This document shows positions 18,075 to 26,998 of a stretch of 50,661 nt of DNA, piece by piece. Source of the stretch: an uncultured Nitrospira sp. (GTDB lineage Bacteria; Nitrospirota; Nitrospiria; Nitrospirales; Nitrospiraceae); contig CABVRW010000004.1 of NCBI GenBank assembly GCA_902500785.1, forward strand, positions 1-50,661, written 5' to 3'. The notes under the pieces are model-generated. The model saw only the letters and a list, made by a program, of their open reading frames with translations. It was not told the DNA's origin and did not search any database. Made by a program: the position numbers and the translations under genes. Within the stretch, counting starts at the first letter, position 1, and each line of letters begins with the position of its first letter.

Positions 18075-19331
18075 TCAGCATTCAACAGGGCGGCTCCATT
18101 GATGTTCAAGACACACGACGCCACCATCGCGTCTCGTGCCTAGAACCTCAATTTTTCTCACACGTTCACGAAGATCATAGGGCACGGACCAATTGTTGTC
18201 GGATGTGACCCCTACCGTCAGCCAATATGTACCTGGAACCACGGGGAGACTCGGATAACGTAGCTCAATTATTCCTGATTCCCTCGTCATATTGAGAACC
18301 ATCCCACTGATGAATGTATTTGTGCCATGCACAAACACTCCGTCGTGAGACATAATATTTACCCCGAAACCAGCGTCATGACAGGGCTTGCGCAGACGGT
18401 AGCTGATTCGGACCACCAGCACATCATCACTCCGAAACGCCATCCGTGGCTCACCTGTTTCGTTGCAAGTCGCGACTTCCACGATCTCTATTTCGCCAGT
18501 TCCACGGCGAGATTCCGCTGCCTCCTGATCGAGTACTACCTCGGTTCGAAGATTACGGTCACGCTCTTGCTGGACAGCCAGCAGATAGGCCTCGACTACC
18601 TTCTCCGGATCCCCCTCACAATGAAGACGCCCTTGCCTTACCCAAAGCACTCGGGAACATACTTCTCTTACTCGAGTCAGATCGTGCGACACAAAAATGA
18701 TGGTCGAGGCAGCTTGCAGATCTTTGAACTTCCGCAAACATTGGCGTTGAAATGCGGCATCTCCGACAGCCAAAATCTCATCCGTTATAATCACATCGGC
18801 CTTCACGTGCGCGGCAATGGCAAACCCTAACCTGGCGTACATACCGGATGAATAATATTTGACCGGCACATTCAGAAAACTGCCCAAACCTGAAAACTCC
18901 TCGATCCTCGCCACGCAGCCATCAATCTCTGCCCGGCTCAATCCTTGAACCGCCCCATTGAGATAGATATTCTCATGACCCGTGAGATCAGGATTAAACC
19001 CCGCCCCTAATTCAATTAGACTGCTGATGCGCCCCTTTACATCAACTCGCCCATGGGTCGGGACTGTGATCCCTGCCATAAGTTTCAGAATTGTACTTTT
19101 CCCTGCGCCATTGTCGCCGATAATCCCAAGTGTTTCTCCTCGCTTGACGGAAAAACTCAACTCCCGAAGTGCCCAAAAACCTGACTCCTGGGCCTGATCT
19201 CCTTGGGCATTCCATAGGCCCAACCGACGCCATGACTCCAGCAGTGTCTTCGTTTGCTGCATGTAACATTTTGAGACCTGCTCAAATACAATCATGTTCT
19301 CAGCATGGTCTATTTCAAGCTTACTAGGCAT
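18075..19331 (-). CDS. wzt: Polysaccharide ABC exporter ATPase, Wzt/TagH type with C-terminal domain
   Basis: A 418-residue ATPase that drives export of a finished, lipid-linked glycan through the partner permease. Walker A GDNGAGKS at 72-79, signature YYSSGMYARLGFA (SSGM at 160-163), Walker B VIITDE (Asp183/Glu184), and the LIELGAGFNPDLTGHENIYLNG segment diagnostic of the Wzt/TagH/KpsT subfamily. The extra region from about residue 250 to the end is a Wzt_C-like beta domain, which in O9a-type systems binds the chain terminus and sets export specificity. The ATG at 19331 begins one base after the permease stop; a TTG at 19349 and an ATG at 19295 are alternatives. The symbol names the family, not a proven substrate. 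Confidence 0.9.
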   Translation of the reverse strand: MPSKLEIDHAENMIVFEQVSKCYMQQTKTLLESWRRLGLWNAQGDQAQESGFWALRELSFSVKRGETLGIIGDNGAGKSTILKLMAGITVPTHGRVDVKGRISSLIELGAGFNPDLTGHENIYLNGAVQGLSRAEIDGCVARIEEFSGLGSFLNVPVKYYSSGMYARLGFAIAAHVKADVIITDEILAVGDAAFQRQCLRKFKDLQAASTIIFVSHDLTRVREVCSRVLWVRQGRLHCEGDPEKVVEAYLLAVQQERDRNLRTEVVLDQEAAESRRGTGEIEIVEVATCNETGEPRMAFRSDDVLVVRISYRLRKPCHDAGFGVNIMSHDGVFVHGTNTFISGMVLNMTRESGIIELRYPSLPVVPGTYWLTVGVTSDNNWSVPYDLRERVRKIEVLGTRRDGGVVCLEHQWSRPVEC

Positions 19332-19332
19332 G

Positions 19333-20166
19333 CTACATAATGTCGGCAAAGCGAACTTCTACGTGCTTGAAATATGCATAACCACTTGCAAACGCCACAA
19401 TAGCAATAATCGATGCCGTCCCCATGGCTGCCACAGAAGGCGCTGGCACTCCCAACGTAGCGCTTCGGTAGGACTCGATGATCGTGGCCATTGGGTTAAT
19501 TAAGTATAGCGACTGATACTTTTCCGGAATTAGACTTGATGGATAAATGACCGGGCTTAGGAACATCCATACCTGCAGAAGAAGCGGCATCACGCTGCCG
19601 ACATCACGTTTCAGCACGTACAGCGCTGCTCCCCAAAGTACTAAACCGGCAGTGAACAACACATGCACGCATAGAATCCAGGGAAACAGAAACCACATAG
19701 GCTTGAATGGCATCCCATACACCGCGAGTAGCAGCAGAAAACATCCCCAACCAATCAAGAAGTCGAATCCACTGGCGATGAGTTTTGAAAGAGGGATGAC
19801 TTCGCGTGGAAAGCTTGCTTTGGTAATCAGGTTCATCTGTGATACGACACTCGTAGTTCCTGTCGAAAATGAAGTTGCAAAAAACAACCATGTCACGAGA
19901 CCAACATAGGCAAACAGCGCATATGGCACGCCTTGACGGATCGGCACATTGACAAAAACAGAAAAGACTACGGCATACACGACCATCAAGGAAACTGGCT
20001 GAAGTAATGCCCAGAGCATCCCCAACGCTGTTTGGCGATGCTTGGACTTCAGTTCGCTGACGGCGAGGTTCCAGAGTAAGCCTCGGTACCGAACAAGCCT
20101 TTTGAAATGTTCGACCATTAGCGTAATGACTGTCACGTTGAGCGATCGATCAGAAGCGCATCGCAT
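19333..20166 (-). CDS. wzm: Polysaccharide ABC exporter permease, Wzm/TagG type
   Basis: A 277-residue ABC-2 permease with about six membrane segments and the family stretch LLWNLAVSELKSKHRQTALGMLWALLQPV ahead of the first one; LSPVIYPSSLIPEKYQSLYLINPMATIIESYR near the C-terminus is also typical of Wzm/TagG. Together with the ATPase encoded one base downstream it forms the exporter that flips an undecaprenyl-linked polysaccharide across the inner membrane. A second in-frame ATG at 20118 would remove 16 weak N-terminal residues; neither start has a convincing ribosome site, so the 5' end is uncertain. Its presence means the chain is probably completed in the cytoplasm rather than polymerised by a Wzy protein. 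Confidence 0.9.
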   Translation of the reverse strand: MRCASDRSLNVTVITLMVEHFKRLVRYRGLLWNLAVSELKSKHRQTALGMLWALLQPVSLMVVYAVVFSVFVNVPIRQGVPYALFAYVGLVTWLFFATSFSTGTTSVVSQMNLITKASFPREVIPLSKLIASGFDFLIGWGCFLLLLAVYGMPFKPMWFLFPWILCVHVLFTAGLVLWGAALYVLKRDVGSVMPLLLQVWMFLSPVIYPSSLIPEKYQSLYLINPMATIIESYRSATLGVPAPSVAAMGTASIIAIVAFASGYAYFKHVEVRFADIM

Positions 20167-20199
20167 GAATGTTCAACGGCAACCAGCTTTCGATGGATT

Positions 20200-21462
20200 T
20201 CACGACACTACTTCAGCCTTCCCTTTACTCTTTAGCACGTCATGAATTACACCTTTGAAACGCCTCACCGCTTCGGATAGTTGATGATGTTCCATTGCAT
20301 ATTTATATGCGCGATGACCACATTCGCGTCGCAGACTTCCTGACACCAGGAATTGCTGCACTAGTTGGAGCAGCTGCGCGAATGATCCGCCTGCACACGC
20401 GCCAATACCCTGCCGAGTCAGTACGCCATCGGGGTCGACTGCCAAGGATAGTATCGGAGTTCGAACCATTGCGGCTTGAACAAATGTGTTGGGAAAACCT
20501 TCATACTCAGACGTACAAACCAGCACTTTAGCACTCTCGTAAAATGAGTCCATCTCATGCCATGGCATGTTCTCATGCACGCAGAGATTGGGTATGGTCG
20601 CTGCCTGTGTGCGAATCTCCGACCAAAGATCAGGATGACCATCATCTTTCTTGATCACCATCGTACAGGGCACATGTGGATAGTGGCGTGCGACGTCTAA
20701 GAACAGGTGAGGTCGTTTCAAAGGGACGACTCTTCCCACCCACAAGAGAGTCTCCTTTTCCTCGAATACTCGCCCTGAATTCCTCTCCGTTCGATCCGCA
20801 TGGGCTGTCTTAATTAAGACTCCCTCCTTATGAAAACGCGCCCGCAGCCATTCCTGCTGTTCCGTGGATCGGCACACCACAACATGTGCATATCGAACCC
20901 CCAACGGATACAGCCACTGCAAGGGTGACGTCACACCGCCGGCTATCGCTCGCACATCGGCCGAGGAGGCAACAACAAAAACAAATCGTTTCTTGAGAAG
21001 CCGACAAATTGCAGCGTAGGCACCCACTTCGACGCCGGCTCCTGCATGGATATAGACATCCGCATTTATCGATCGGAACAAGGCAAGCATTTCGACAAAT
21101 GCCGCCAGATAATTAACGATACCATTCGGAACTGCATACCAACGCTTCTGAATGAGTCGACCGCCCGATCGACGCTTGACTAACGTCAGACGCCCTACTT
21201 GCTCACTTCCTTCCACATCATTCACAGTCACTAACACTGATACTTTATATCCCTCTTCAACAGCCAACGCATTGGCAAGGAGAAACAGCTGGAATTCAGC
21301 TCCACCAGCACATTCGACTGTCGAACCATACAAACTAGCTCCCAATGGAGAGATCACGCAGACATGAACAGTCCCTTCTTGTCTCGTCTCGTTTACACAA
21401 TTTCCATCTTTCGCCCGAGGCCAACTGAATGCGCTGCAAAGCTGCCTGGCTAACGCAGTCAT
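20200..21462 (-). CDS. GT4-family glycosyltransferase with E-x7-Q donor motif
   Basis: A 420-residue glycosyltransferase. After a 30-residue lead it has VHVCVISPLGASLYG and a GGAEFQLFLLA loop, then LLWVGRVVPLKRPHLFLD and EGFPNTFVQAAMVRTPILSL in the donor half. The second Glu of E-x7-E is Gln here, followed by VDPDGVL, a variant I recall from other GT4 enzymes of polysaccharide loci. The ATG at 21462 is preferred because GAGG stands six bases before it; a GTG at 21501 in frame lacks this. It sits 33 bases before the Wzm permease gene. Substrate unknown. Confidence 0.85.
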   Translation of the reverse strand: MTALARQLCSAFSWPRAKDGNCVNETRQEGTVHVCVISPLGASLYGSTVECAGGAEFQLFLLANALAVEEGYKVSVLVTVNDVEGSEQVGRLTLVKRRSGGRLIQKRWYAVPNGIVNYLAAFVEMLALFRSINADVYIHAGAGVEVGAYAAICRLLKKRFVFVVASSADVRAIAGGVTSPLQWLYPLGVRYAHVVVCRSTEQQEWLRARFHKEGVLIKTAHADRTERNSGRVFEEKETLLWVGRVVPLKRPHLFLDVARHYPHVPCTMVIKKDDGHPDLWSEIRTQAATIPNLCVHENMPWHEMDSFYESAKVLVCTSEYEGFPNTFVQAAMVRTPILSLAVDPDGVLTRQGIGACAGGSFAQLLQLVQQFLVSGSLRRECGHRAYKYAMEHHQLSEAVRRFKGVIHDVLKSKGKAEVVS

Positions 21463-21538
21463 TGGATGCCTCGCATCAGCATTGTACGTGTAGCCTTCCA
21501 CGCTCTCGCCACAGCCCCTGCCGGACGGTCATACGTTC

Positions 21539-23437
21539 TCATGCGGCCAAGGATCCAGCGCTCGCGTGGTCATCTACATATGCACAATGCCAAAGCTCCA
21601 ACATCAGCAATGCGTATAGTTTATACCCGCAAGCGATTCCTCGCTGCTGATGTTCATCTAGCAAGTTCTGTATATAGCCGCGAGAAAAATATCCTCGCGT
21701 CACGCTGCGGGATGATAGAAGCGTGTCTCGAACATAATCCCGACAGTCCTCACGGAACCAACGATCAATAGGCACACCAAATCCCTGCTTGCTTCGGGTA
21801 ATGATCTGTTTCGGCAGCACTTCTCGCATGGCCCGCTTCAATAGATATTTTGTCTCTCCATTACGAACTTTAAAACCAATGGGCAAAGCGGCTGTGAACT
21901 CCAAGAGCTTATGATCCAAGAATGGGCTGCGTGCCTCAAGCCCATGCGCCATAGTCGATCGATCCACCTTCACTAATAAGTCGTCTGGCAGATAGCTCCG
22001 AATATCAACGGCCAGCATCTGGTCGAGCAGCTCGGCCATGGGAGCGTCCTCAAACCATCGATTGAGTAGCGAAAATGAGTCATGTCCCTGAATAAGGGCC
22101 GAAAATTCCGGCGTGTAGAGGGAGGTTTTGTCGTGGGGAGAGAAGTAGCAAATACGGTTCAAATAGGTGGCGGCAAACGAGTCACACGCACGCTCGGCAA
22201 TTTGCCGAATTGCGCGCGGCAGAAGTGAAAGTGGTACGCGCAGAAGAGTGGCTTTCAGCGACTCTCGAACATGTTTACCAACATACCGGCTCATCCATCG
22301 TTCCAGCTCACGATAGTTATATCTGGGATATCCTGCCAGCGCTTCGTCACCTCCATCGCCATTCAGCACCACCTTGACCGACTGACGGCTCAATTGCGAG
22401 AGATAGTAAGTTGGTATCGCGGAGGAGTCGGCAAACGGCTCATCGTAAACGCAAACTAATTTTGGCAAAATCTCTAGCGCAGAAGGCTCTACGATAAATT
22501 CATGATGGTCTGTGCTAAATCGCTGGGCGATCTCACGCGCATACGGCAGTTCATTAAACGCCTCCTCCTTAAAGCCGATCGAGAAAGTTTTAACCGGCTG
22601 AGTCATGCATCTACTCATGACGGCGACTATGCTGCTCGAGTCCAATCCGCCACTCAGAAATGCCCCAAGAGGGGCATCACTAATGAGGCGAAGTCGCACA
22701 GATTCATCCAGAAGACTCTTAAACGCCTCTAGATATTCTTCTTCAGTTCCAAACTTGACCTTTCTATCGTATTGCAGTGACCAGTAGGTATCGAAAGATA
22801 TCTTCCCCTGATCACATACCATCACCTGACCGGGAAGTAACTTTTTGATGCCACGGTAAATTGTTAGCGGGGCAGGAATGTATTGAAACGTGAGGTAATG
22901 ATTGAGTGCGATAGGGTCAATCTCCGGCCTTGACGGCTCGACTAGCAACGCTTTGAGCTCAGATGCAAAAGAAACACTCGTATCGGTGACCCTATAAAAA
23001 AGAGGTTTTTTCCCGATGCGATCTCTAGCTACCATAAGGCGCTGCGCCGCTTCATCCCATACGGCAAAAGCGAACATTCCTCGCAGCATCGACAAACATT
23101 GCACTCCATAGTCCTCATAGAGATACAGCAGTACTTCCGTGTCGGTTCGAGTACGAAAGTTACGAGGCGTTCGGAGGCATCCTCGCAATTCCTCAAAGTT
23201 GTAAATTTCTCCGTTAAAAACGATCCACACGTTCCCTTGAGCATTGGACATCGGCTGATGTCCCGCTTCACTCAAGTCTAAAATACTTAATCGTTGATGA
23301 GCGAGCCCGGCATGACCTTTGACATACACACCAGAATCGTCCGGTCCACGATGACTAAGTCGCGCCCCCATGGCCATAAGCAATTCGCGTTGCAATGGCT
23401 GCCGATCAAATTGTATTTTCCCGGCTATTCCACACAT
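21539..23437 (-). CDS. AsnB-like glutamine amidotransferase (asparagine synthase family), copy 2
   Basis: A 632-residue class II amidotransferase starting exactly at MCGIAGKIQF, so Cys2 is in place for glutamine hydrolysis. The glutaminase domain shows LSHRGPDDSG and EIYNFEELR; the synthetase domain shows SGGLDSSSIVAVMSR and LNGDGGDEALAGYPRYNY, and VDRSTMAHGLEARSPFLDHK near the C-terminus, all as in AsnB. It is nearer to the classical bacterial AsnB pattern than copy 1, so it could be a true asparagine synthetase, or the amidating enzyme of the glycan pathway. It lies 16 bases after the methyltransferase gene and 76 bases before the next glycosyltransferase. Confidence 0.9.
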   Translation of the reverse strand: MCGIAGKIQFDRQPLQRELLMAMGARLSHRGPDDSGVYVKGHAGLAHQRLSILDLSEAGHQPMSNAQGNVWIVFNGEIYNFEELRGCLRTPRNFRTRTDTEVLLYLYEDYGVQCLSMLRGMFAFAVWDEAAQRLMVARDRIGKKPLFYRVTDTSVSFASELKALLVEPSRPEIDPIALNHYLTFQYIPAPLTIYRGIKKLLPGQVMVCDQGKISFDTYWSLQYDRKVKFGTEEEYLEAFKSLLDESVRLRLISDAPLGAFLSGGLDSSSIVAVMSRCMTQPVKTFSIGFKEEAFNELPYAREIAQRFSTDHHEFIVEPSALEILPKLVCVYDEPFADSSAIPTYYLSQLSRQSVKVVLNGDGGDEALAGYPRYNYRELERWMSRYVGKHVRESLKATLLRVPLSLLPRAIRQIAERACDSFAATYLNRICYFSPHDKTSLYTPEFSALIQGHDSFSLLNRWFEDAPMAELLDQMLAVDIRSYLPDDLLVKVDRSTMAHGLEARSPFLDHKLLEFTAALPIGFKVRNGETKYLLKRAMREVLPKQIITRSKQGFGVPIDRWFREDCRDYVRDTLLSSRSVTRGYFSRGYIQNLLDEHQQRGIACGYKLYALLMLELWHCAYVDDHASAGSLAA

Positions 23438-23453
23438 GACCTATCCTCATTGG

Positions 23454-24398
23454 CTACGCGTGAGACTTACGGCCTCGGACCGAAACTGGAAAGCTCAACA
23501 CCTGGATCTCTTTCAAGCTAGCCCCGTTGAACCAACCAATCACTTCTGGCTCCTTATGTTTCCACTGATAGCGAGGGGAGTACGCGTCAAATGTGTCCAA
23601 TACGTCCCAAGTAAGTCCGCGACCTTGGTCACTAACCGGAACAAGCATGGCTAAGTATTTGATCCCTGGCACGTGCCTCATCGTTCTGAAAAATGGCACC
23701 AATAGCCAACACATCACATACAGTGAGAATTGTGGAATTCGAGTCGTAAGGGCTCGCACCCTATCAAGACGTTGAGAATAGAGGCCCGCATCAACGTACA
23801 CCCAAATTGCAATCGTGCCTCCTTGCTTCAATAAGGGAGGGAGACATGCAAAGGCCTTGCGTGTGTCGGGAGTATGGTGCAGCACTCCTATGGAATAAAT
23901 CGCATCAAACGTATCCGATCTGAATGGGAGACGAAAAACGTCTGCCTGCACGACATGAATTCCAACCCGGCGCCCCATGTTCAGATACGCTGCGTCGACC
24001 GCATATGACAGATCGATGCCTATAACTTCCGCACCCAAGCTATTGGCGACCTCCATAAATCGCCCGGTCCCCACGCCAACATCTAAAACCAATTTGTCTT
24101 TCAGCTCAGAATCCGTCAATCCCGTTTTGGTTTGGAACGTCTTGCAGGACTCGGAGTGTCCTGCAATAGAGTCTACCTGGGTCGTCCGATGAGTATTCCA
24201 TTGAAAAGAGAAGTTCTTGACGTACGCGTCTGTCGAGACAAACCTGGGAATACCTCGTACAATTGGATAGGATTTGGTGCAAGACGGGCAAAGAAGTTCG
24301 CCTTGCTCAATTTCCTGCCCATCCGCTTCCACGATGGAAAGACTCAATGACTGCTTGCAATCTGGACATACAAGATATGACACCAACTTCTCTTTCAT
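23454..24398 (-). CDS. SAM-dependent methyltransferase with N-terminal zinc ribbon
   Basis: A 314-residue protein. Residues 1-50 form a Trm112-like zinc ribbon with Cys11, Cys14, Cys37 and Cys40 (LVCPDCKQ and LLCPSCTKSYPIVRGIPRF). Residues 60-220 are a class I methyltransferase: motif I VLDVGVGTGRF (104-114), an acidic residue in IGIDLS, ADVFRLPFRSDTFDAIYSIGVLHH as the post-II region. The C-terminal 90 residues contain a hydrophobic stretch (LYVMCWLLVPFF). This layout is common in polysaccharide loci, where it may methylate a sugar or cap a chain end, but the substrate is not fixed. Its ATG overlaps the upstream glycosyltransferase TGA by four bases, so the two are translationally coupled. 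Confidence 0.88.
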   Translation of the reverse strand: MKEKLVSYLVCPDCKQSLSLSIVEADGQEIEQGELLCPSCTKSYPIVRGIPRFVSTDAYVKNFSFQWNTHRTTQVDSIAGHSESCKTFQTKTGLTDSELKDKLVLDVGVGTGRFMEVANSLGAEVIGIDLSYAVDAAYLNMGRRVGIHVVQADVFRLPFRSDTFDAIYSIGVLHHTPDTRKAFACLPPLLKQGGTIAIWVYVDAGLYSQRLDRVRALTTRIPQFSLYVMCWLLVPFFRTMRHVPGIKYLAMLVPVSDQGRGLTWDVLDTFDAYSPRYQWKHKEPEVIGWFNGASLKEIQVLSFPVSVRGRKSHA

Positions 24399-26164
24399 GG
24401 GTTTCCTTCGCTCCCATCATTTAAGTACTTATCCGCGCCATCGACTTTACCATTACCGTCTCTCTGAACCTGCCCACTCTCGCATTGCCATAAGTAGCAA
24501 CCTTGTATAGCTCTGGCGACCTGATCAGCCGAAAACATCCGATATGCTCGCCTTTTGGCCGCCTCCGCGAATTCTCTTCTCAACGGAATATCCCGCATCA
24601 GTTTCACTATCTTTTCCGCGACGGCTGGAGAGTCGGCACAAGGCACGACGAACCCCGTTTCTCCATCCACGACAACTTCCACTGCCCCACCCGCAGCCGT
24701 CGTCACTACTGCGACTCCGTATGCCGCCGCTTCCAGCAATACATTGGGAAACCCCTCGCTTCTAGACGTGAGCACCAACACGTCCATCAATTGCATAAGT
24801 ACCAGGGCATCCCGTCGCTCTCCCGTCAAAATCACATGATGGTCCAACTCAAGATCGGCAATCATACTTCTGATCTGCCCTTCCGATGGTCCTGCACCAA
24901 CTATTAAGAATTTTACGTGTGGAATTGCCTGGCGAATAAGATGGGCGGCCTTCAAAAATGTCGCATGATCCTTCTCGGGCGACAGACGCCCGACAATACC
25001 CACAACGGGGGCGCCTCGAGGAAGGGCAACCTCATTGCGGAGACGCTCTTCTTCGGTAGGGAGGACACCTTGAATTGTACTGAAGTCGATGCCGTTATAG
25101 ATGGTAACGATTTTTCGATCCGGCAATACAATCTTCCGTCGATTCTCTTTTCTTACGGCCTGGGAGTTGGCTATTACGATTGTTTGCAGCGGAGCTGTCA
25201 TGGCATACAGAACACGCTCCCACAGTGGGAAAAACCACGGAAATCGGCTGGGATGCTCACTTCTAACGGACGCTATAATCGTCGGAGTTCCAATGAGTGT
25301 GCCGGCGATGCCTCCAAGTGCGCCCGCAGAAAACAACCAATTATGCAAGACATGACTTGGATTGCGGTACAAATAGCTGATCAATTGCCAAATGATTCCC
25401 ACTTCATACAATTGCCAGTGGGGATTGAGATAATGAATCGTCACATTCAAGTCACGAATTGCCGGCTCAAAAAACTTATCCAAGGCGTCGACCGTCACCA
25501 CTTCTACATCCCACTGACTTCGATCAAGACGTTCAACAAAAATTGCCAACTGACGTTGGGCGCCGCCCAAGCCTAAGCTAGGAATATGAAGCACGACTTT
25601 TCGGCGGCCGGCGGGCAATCTATTCTTAACCCTCCACTGGCCCGGATGAAGCCCGACGGCGCTTGCAACCTTCATGACTAACGCAGCACCAGCCAATGCG
25701 AACGTTCCTACGATGGATACACTTCGGCGGATCCTCCACCAGATTGTTCTAAGAAGACCGAGTCCGAGAAATATGACTCGCGCGATAGTGGTCACGAACA
25801 GACTTTCAAGGACCCAGGTCGAGAGGATGAACTCTTTGAATTGACGAGATTTGTTATAAGAGGCGATCCGATGAATTCTTAGGCGAATCGGAATTGAGCG
25901 AAATGTCCAATACTGGATGCCAAATCGATCTTCAAAAGGCACTAGGCAATAATCAAATGTTGTACTGAGCATGCTGAGCGTCTTGCTCAAATTCTCCTTG
26001 TGAGTCTGTAGAATCTCTTGAAATAAGTGACCAGCCTTCGCTTCGTCTAGATCACCCAATTGAATGAGACCCGTCAGCCTTGCCTGAGGATAGCGCACAA
26101 CAGTTTCCTGCACGGCAGCGTGGAAATGGTCGTATCGACCCGTCTGCACAGCAAGAATGTTCAT
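24395..26164 (-). CDS. GT4-family glycosyltransferase with extra N-terminal domain
   Basis: A 589-residue protein, nearly 200 residues longer than the other GT4 enzymes here. Residues 1-115 (MNILAVQTGRYDHFHAAVQE...) are an unrecognised alpha/beta-looking domain, followed by a hydrophobic region (about 118-175) that probably makes membrane contact. The GT-B part runs from about 190: VVLHIPSLGLGGAQRQLAIF, GIVGRLSPEKDHATFLKAA, and the E-x7-E motif SEGFPNVLLEAAAYG. The ATG at 26164 is chosen because AAGGA precedes it with good spacing. It is the first glycosyltransferase read in the cluster and the first gene of the AT-rich block, 68 bases after the ABC-2 permease. Its role is unknown. Confidence 0.86.
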   Translation of the reverse strand: MNILAVQTGRYDHFHAAVQETVVRYPQARLTGLIQLGDLDEAKAGHLFQEILQTHKENLSKTLSMLSTTFDYCLVPFEDRFGIQYWTFRSIPIRLRIHRIASYNKSRQFKEFILSTWVLESLFVTTIARVIFLGLGLLRTIWWRIRRSVSIVGTFALAGAALVMKVASAVGLHPGQWRVKNRLPAGRRKVVLHIPSLGLGGAQRQLAIFVERLDRSQWDVEVVTVDALDKFFEPAIRDLNVTIHYLNPHWQLYEVGIIWQLISYLYRNPSHVLHNWLFSAGALGGIAGTLIGTPTIIASVRSEHPSRFPWFFPLWERVLYAMTAPLQTIVIANSQAVRKENRRKIVLPDRKIVTIYNGIDFSTIQGVLPTEEERLRNEVALPRGAPVVGIVGRLSPEKDHATFLKAAHLIRQAIPHVKFLIVGAGPSEGQIRSMIADLELDHHVILTGERRDALVLMQLMDVLVLTSRSEGFPNVLLEAAAYGVAVVTTAAGGAVEVVVDGETGFVVPCADSPAVAEKIVKLMRDIPLRREFAEAAKRRAYRMFSADQVARAIQGCYLWQCESGQVQRDGNGKVDGADKYLNDGSEGNP

Positions 26165-26232
26165 GAGAGTTCCTTCAATTCCTACACCGGAAGGCAACCG
26201 TGTGGTCCGACAAATGAAGCTGAGGAGATGAG

Positions 26233-26997
26233 CTAAAAGTCTCGTCGTTGAAATACCGCACAGGCGGCAGTGAGGATCACACCAGCATAGATCACCCCAT
26301 ACAATGACGCGAGAAATACATACTGGTGGCTCGCGAGAATCCCGACTGCGGCCTGTCCCTTAATATTCATCAACTCCAGATTGGGAAACACGTAATAGAA
26401 TGCGTCCACGACGCGACTCACAACAATGCTCCCGCTGCTCTCCGCCAAGGTTCGCACATCAGCCGTCAAATGCCCCACCACATAAATACCCAATGTTAAA
26501 ATGGCACTGAGAGTCGAGGAGCTGAACGTCGAGAAAAAGAGCGCGATGGCGGTCACCACCAAGATTTCGACGAAGATCAGTTGAACCGACTGGAAGAGAG
26601 AAAATACAATCGGCACGTGATAGAGCCACAGCGTCACGAGAAACACAGCCAGCATAATCGACATATTCACAAATAGGGTGAACGTCAATCCAAGATATTT
26701 CCCAAGGATAAATGATGTCCGGCTGATCGGCCTGGCCATAATCGTATAGATCGTGCGTCGTTCGATTTCTTTATTGACCAGACTGATGCCGACGAAAATG
26801 GCGATGATGACGCCGACCAAGTTGATTGCCGCCAAGCCCATATCCGCGATGACCTTGTGATGCTCGGTAATGGAAAGGTCCGCGAGCAGCACCGAGAGAC
26901 CGATGAGTAACCCGGCAAACAACACCAGATTGTAGAGAATCTTGTCCCTCAGGCTCTCACGGAACGCATTCAATGCGATGACTCCAATGGCACCCAT
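26233..26997 (-). CDS. ABC-2 type transporter permease, PilI-like
   Basis: A 254-residue membrane protein with about six segments and the ABC-2 family feature VNKEIERRTIYTIMARPISRTSFILGKYLG in the first cytosolic loop. It forms a transporter with the ATPase whose stop codon is one base upstream; GGGAGGG precedes the ATG at 26997. In Myxococcus xanthus an ABC pair (PilH/PilI) encoded near pilA is needed for pili, and the position here, in the same run as two pilin genes, suggests the same kind of function. Export of another substrate is equally possible from sequence alone. The G+C drops just downstream of this gene. Confidence 0.85.
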   Translation of the reverse strand: MGAIGVIALNAFRESLRDKILYNLVLFAGLLIGLSVLLADLSITEHHKVIADMGLAAINLVGVIIAIFVGISLVNKEIERRTIYTIMARPISRTSFILGKYLGLTFTLFVNMSIMLAVFLVTLWLYHVPIVFSLFQSVQLIFVEILVVTAIALFFSTFSSSTLSAILTLGIYVVGHLTADVRTLAESSGSIVVSRVVDAFYYVFPNLELMNIKGQAAVGILASHQYVFLASLYGVIYAGVILTAACAVFQRRDF

Positions 26998-26998
26998 A

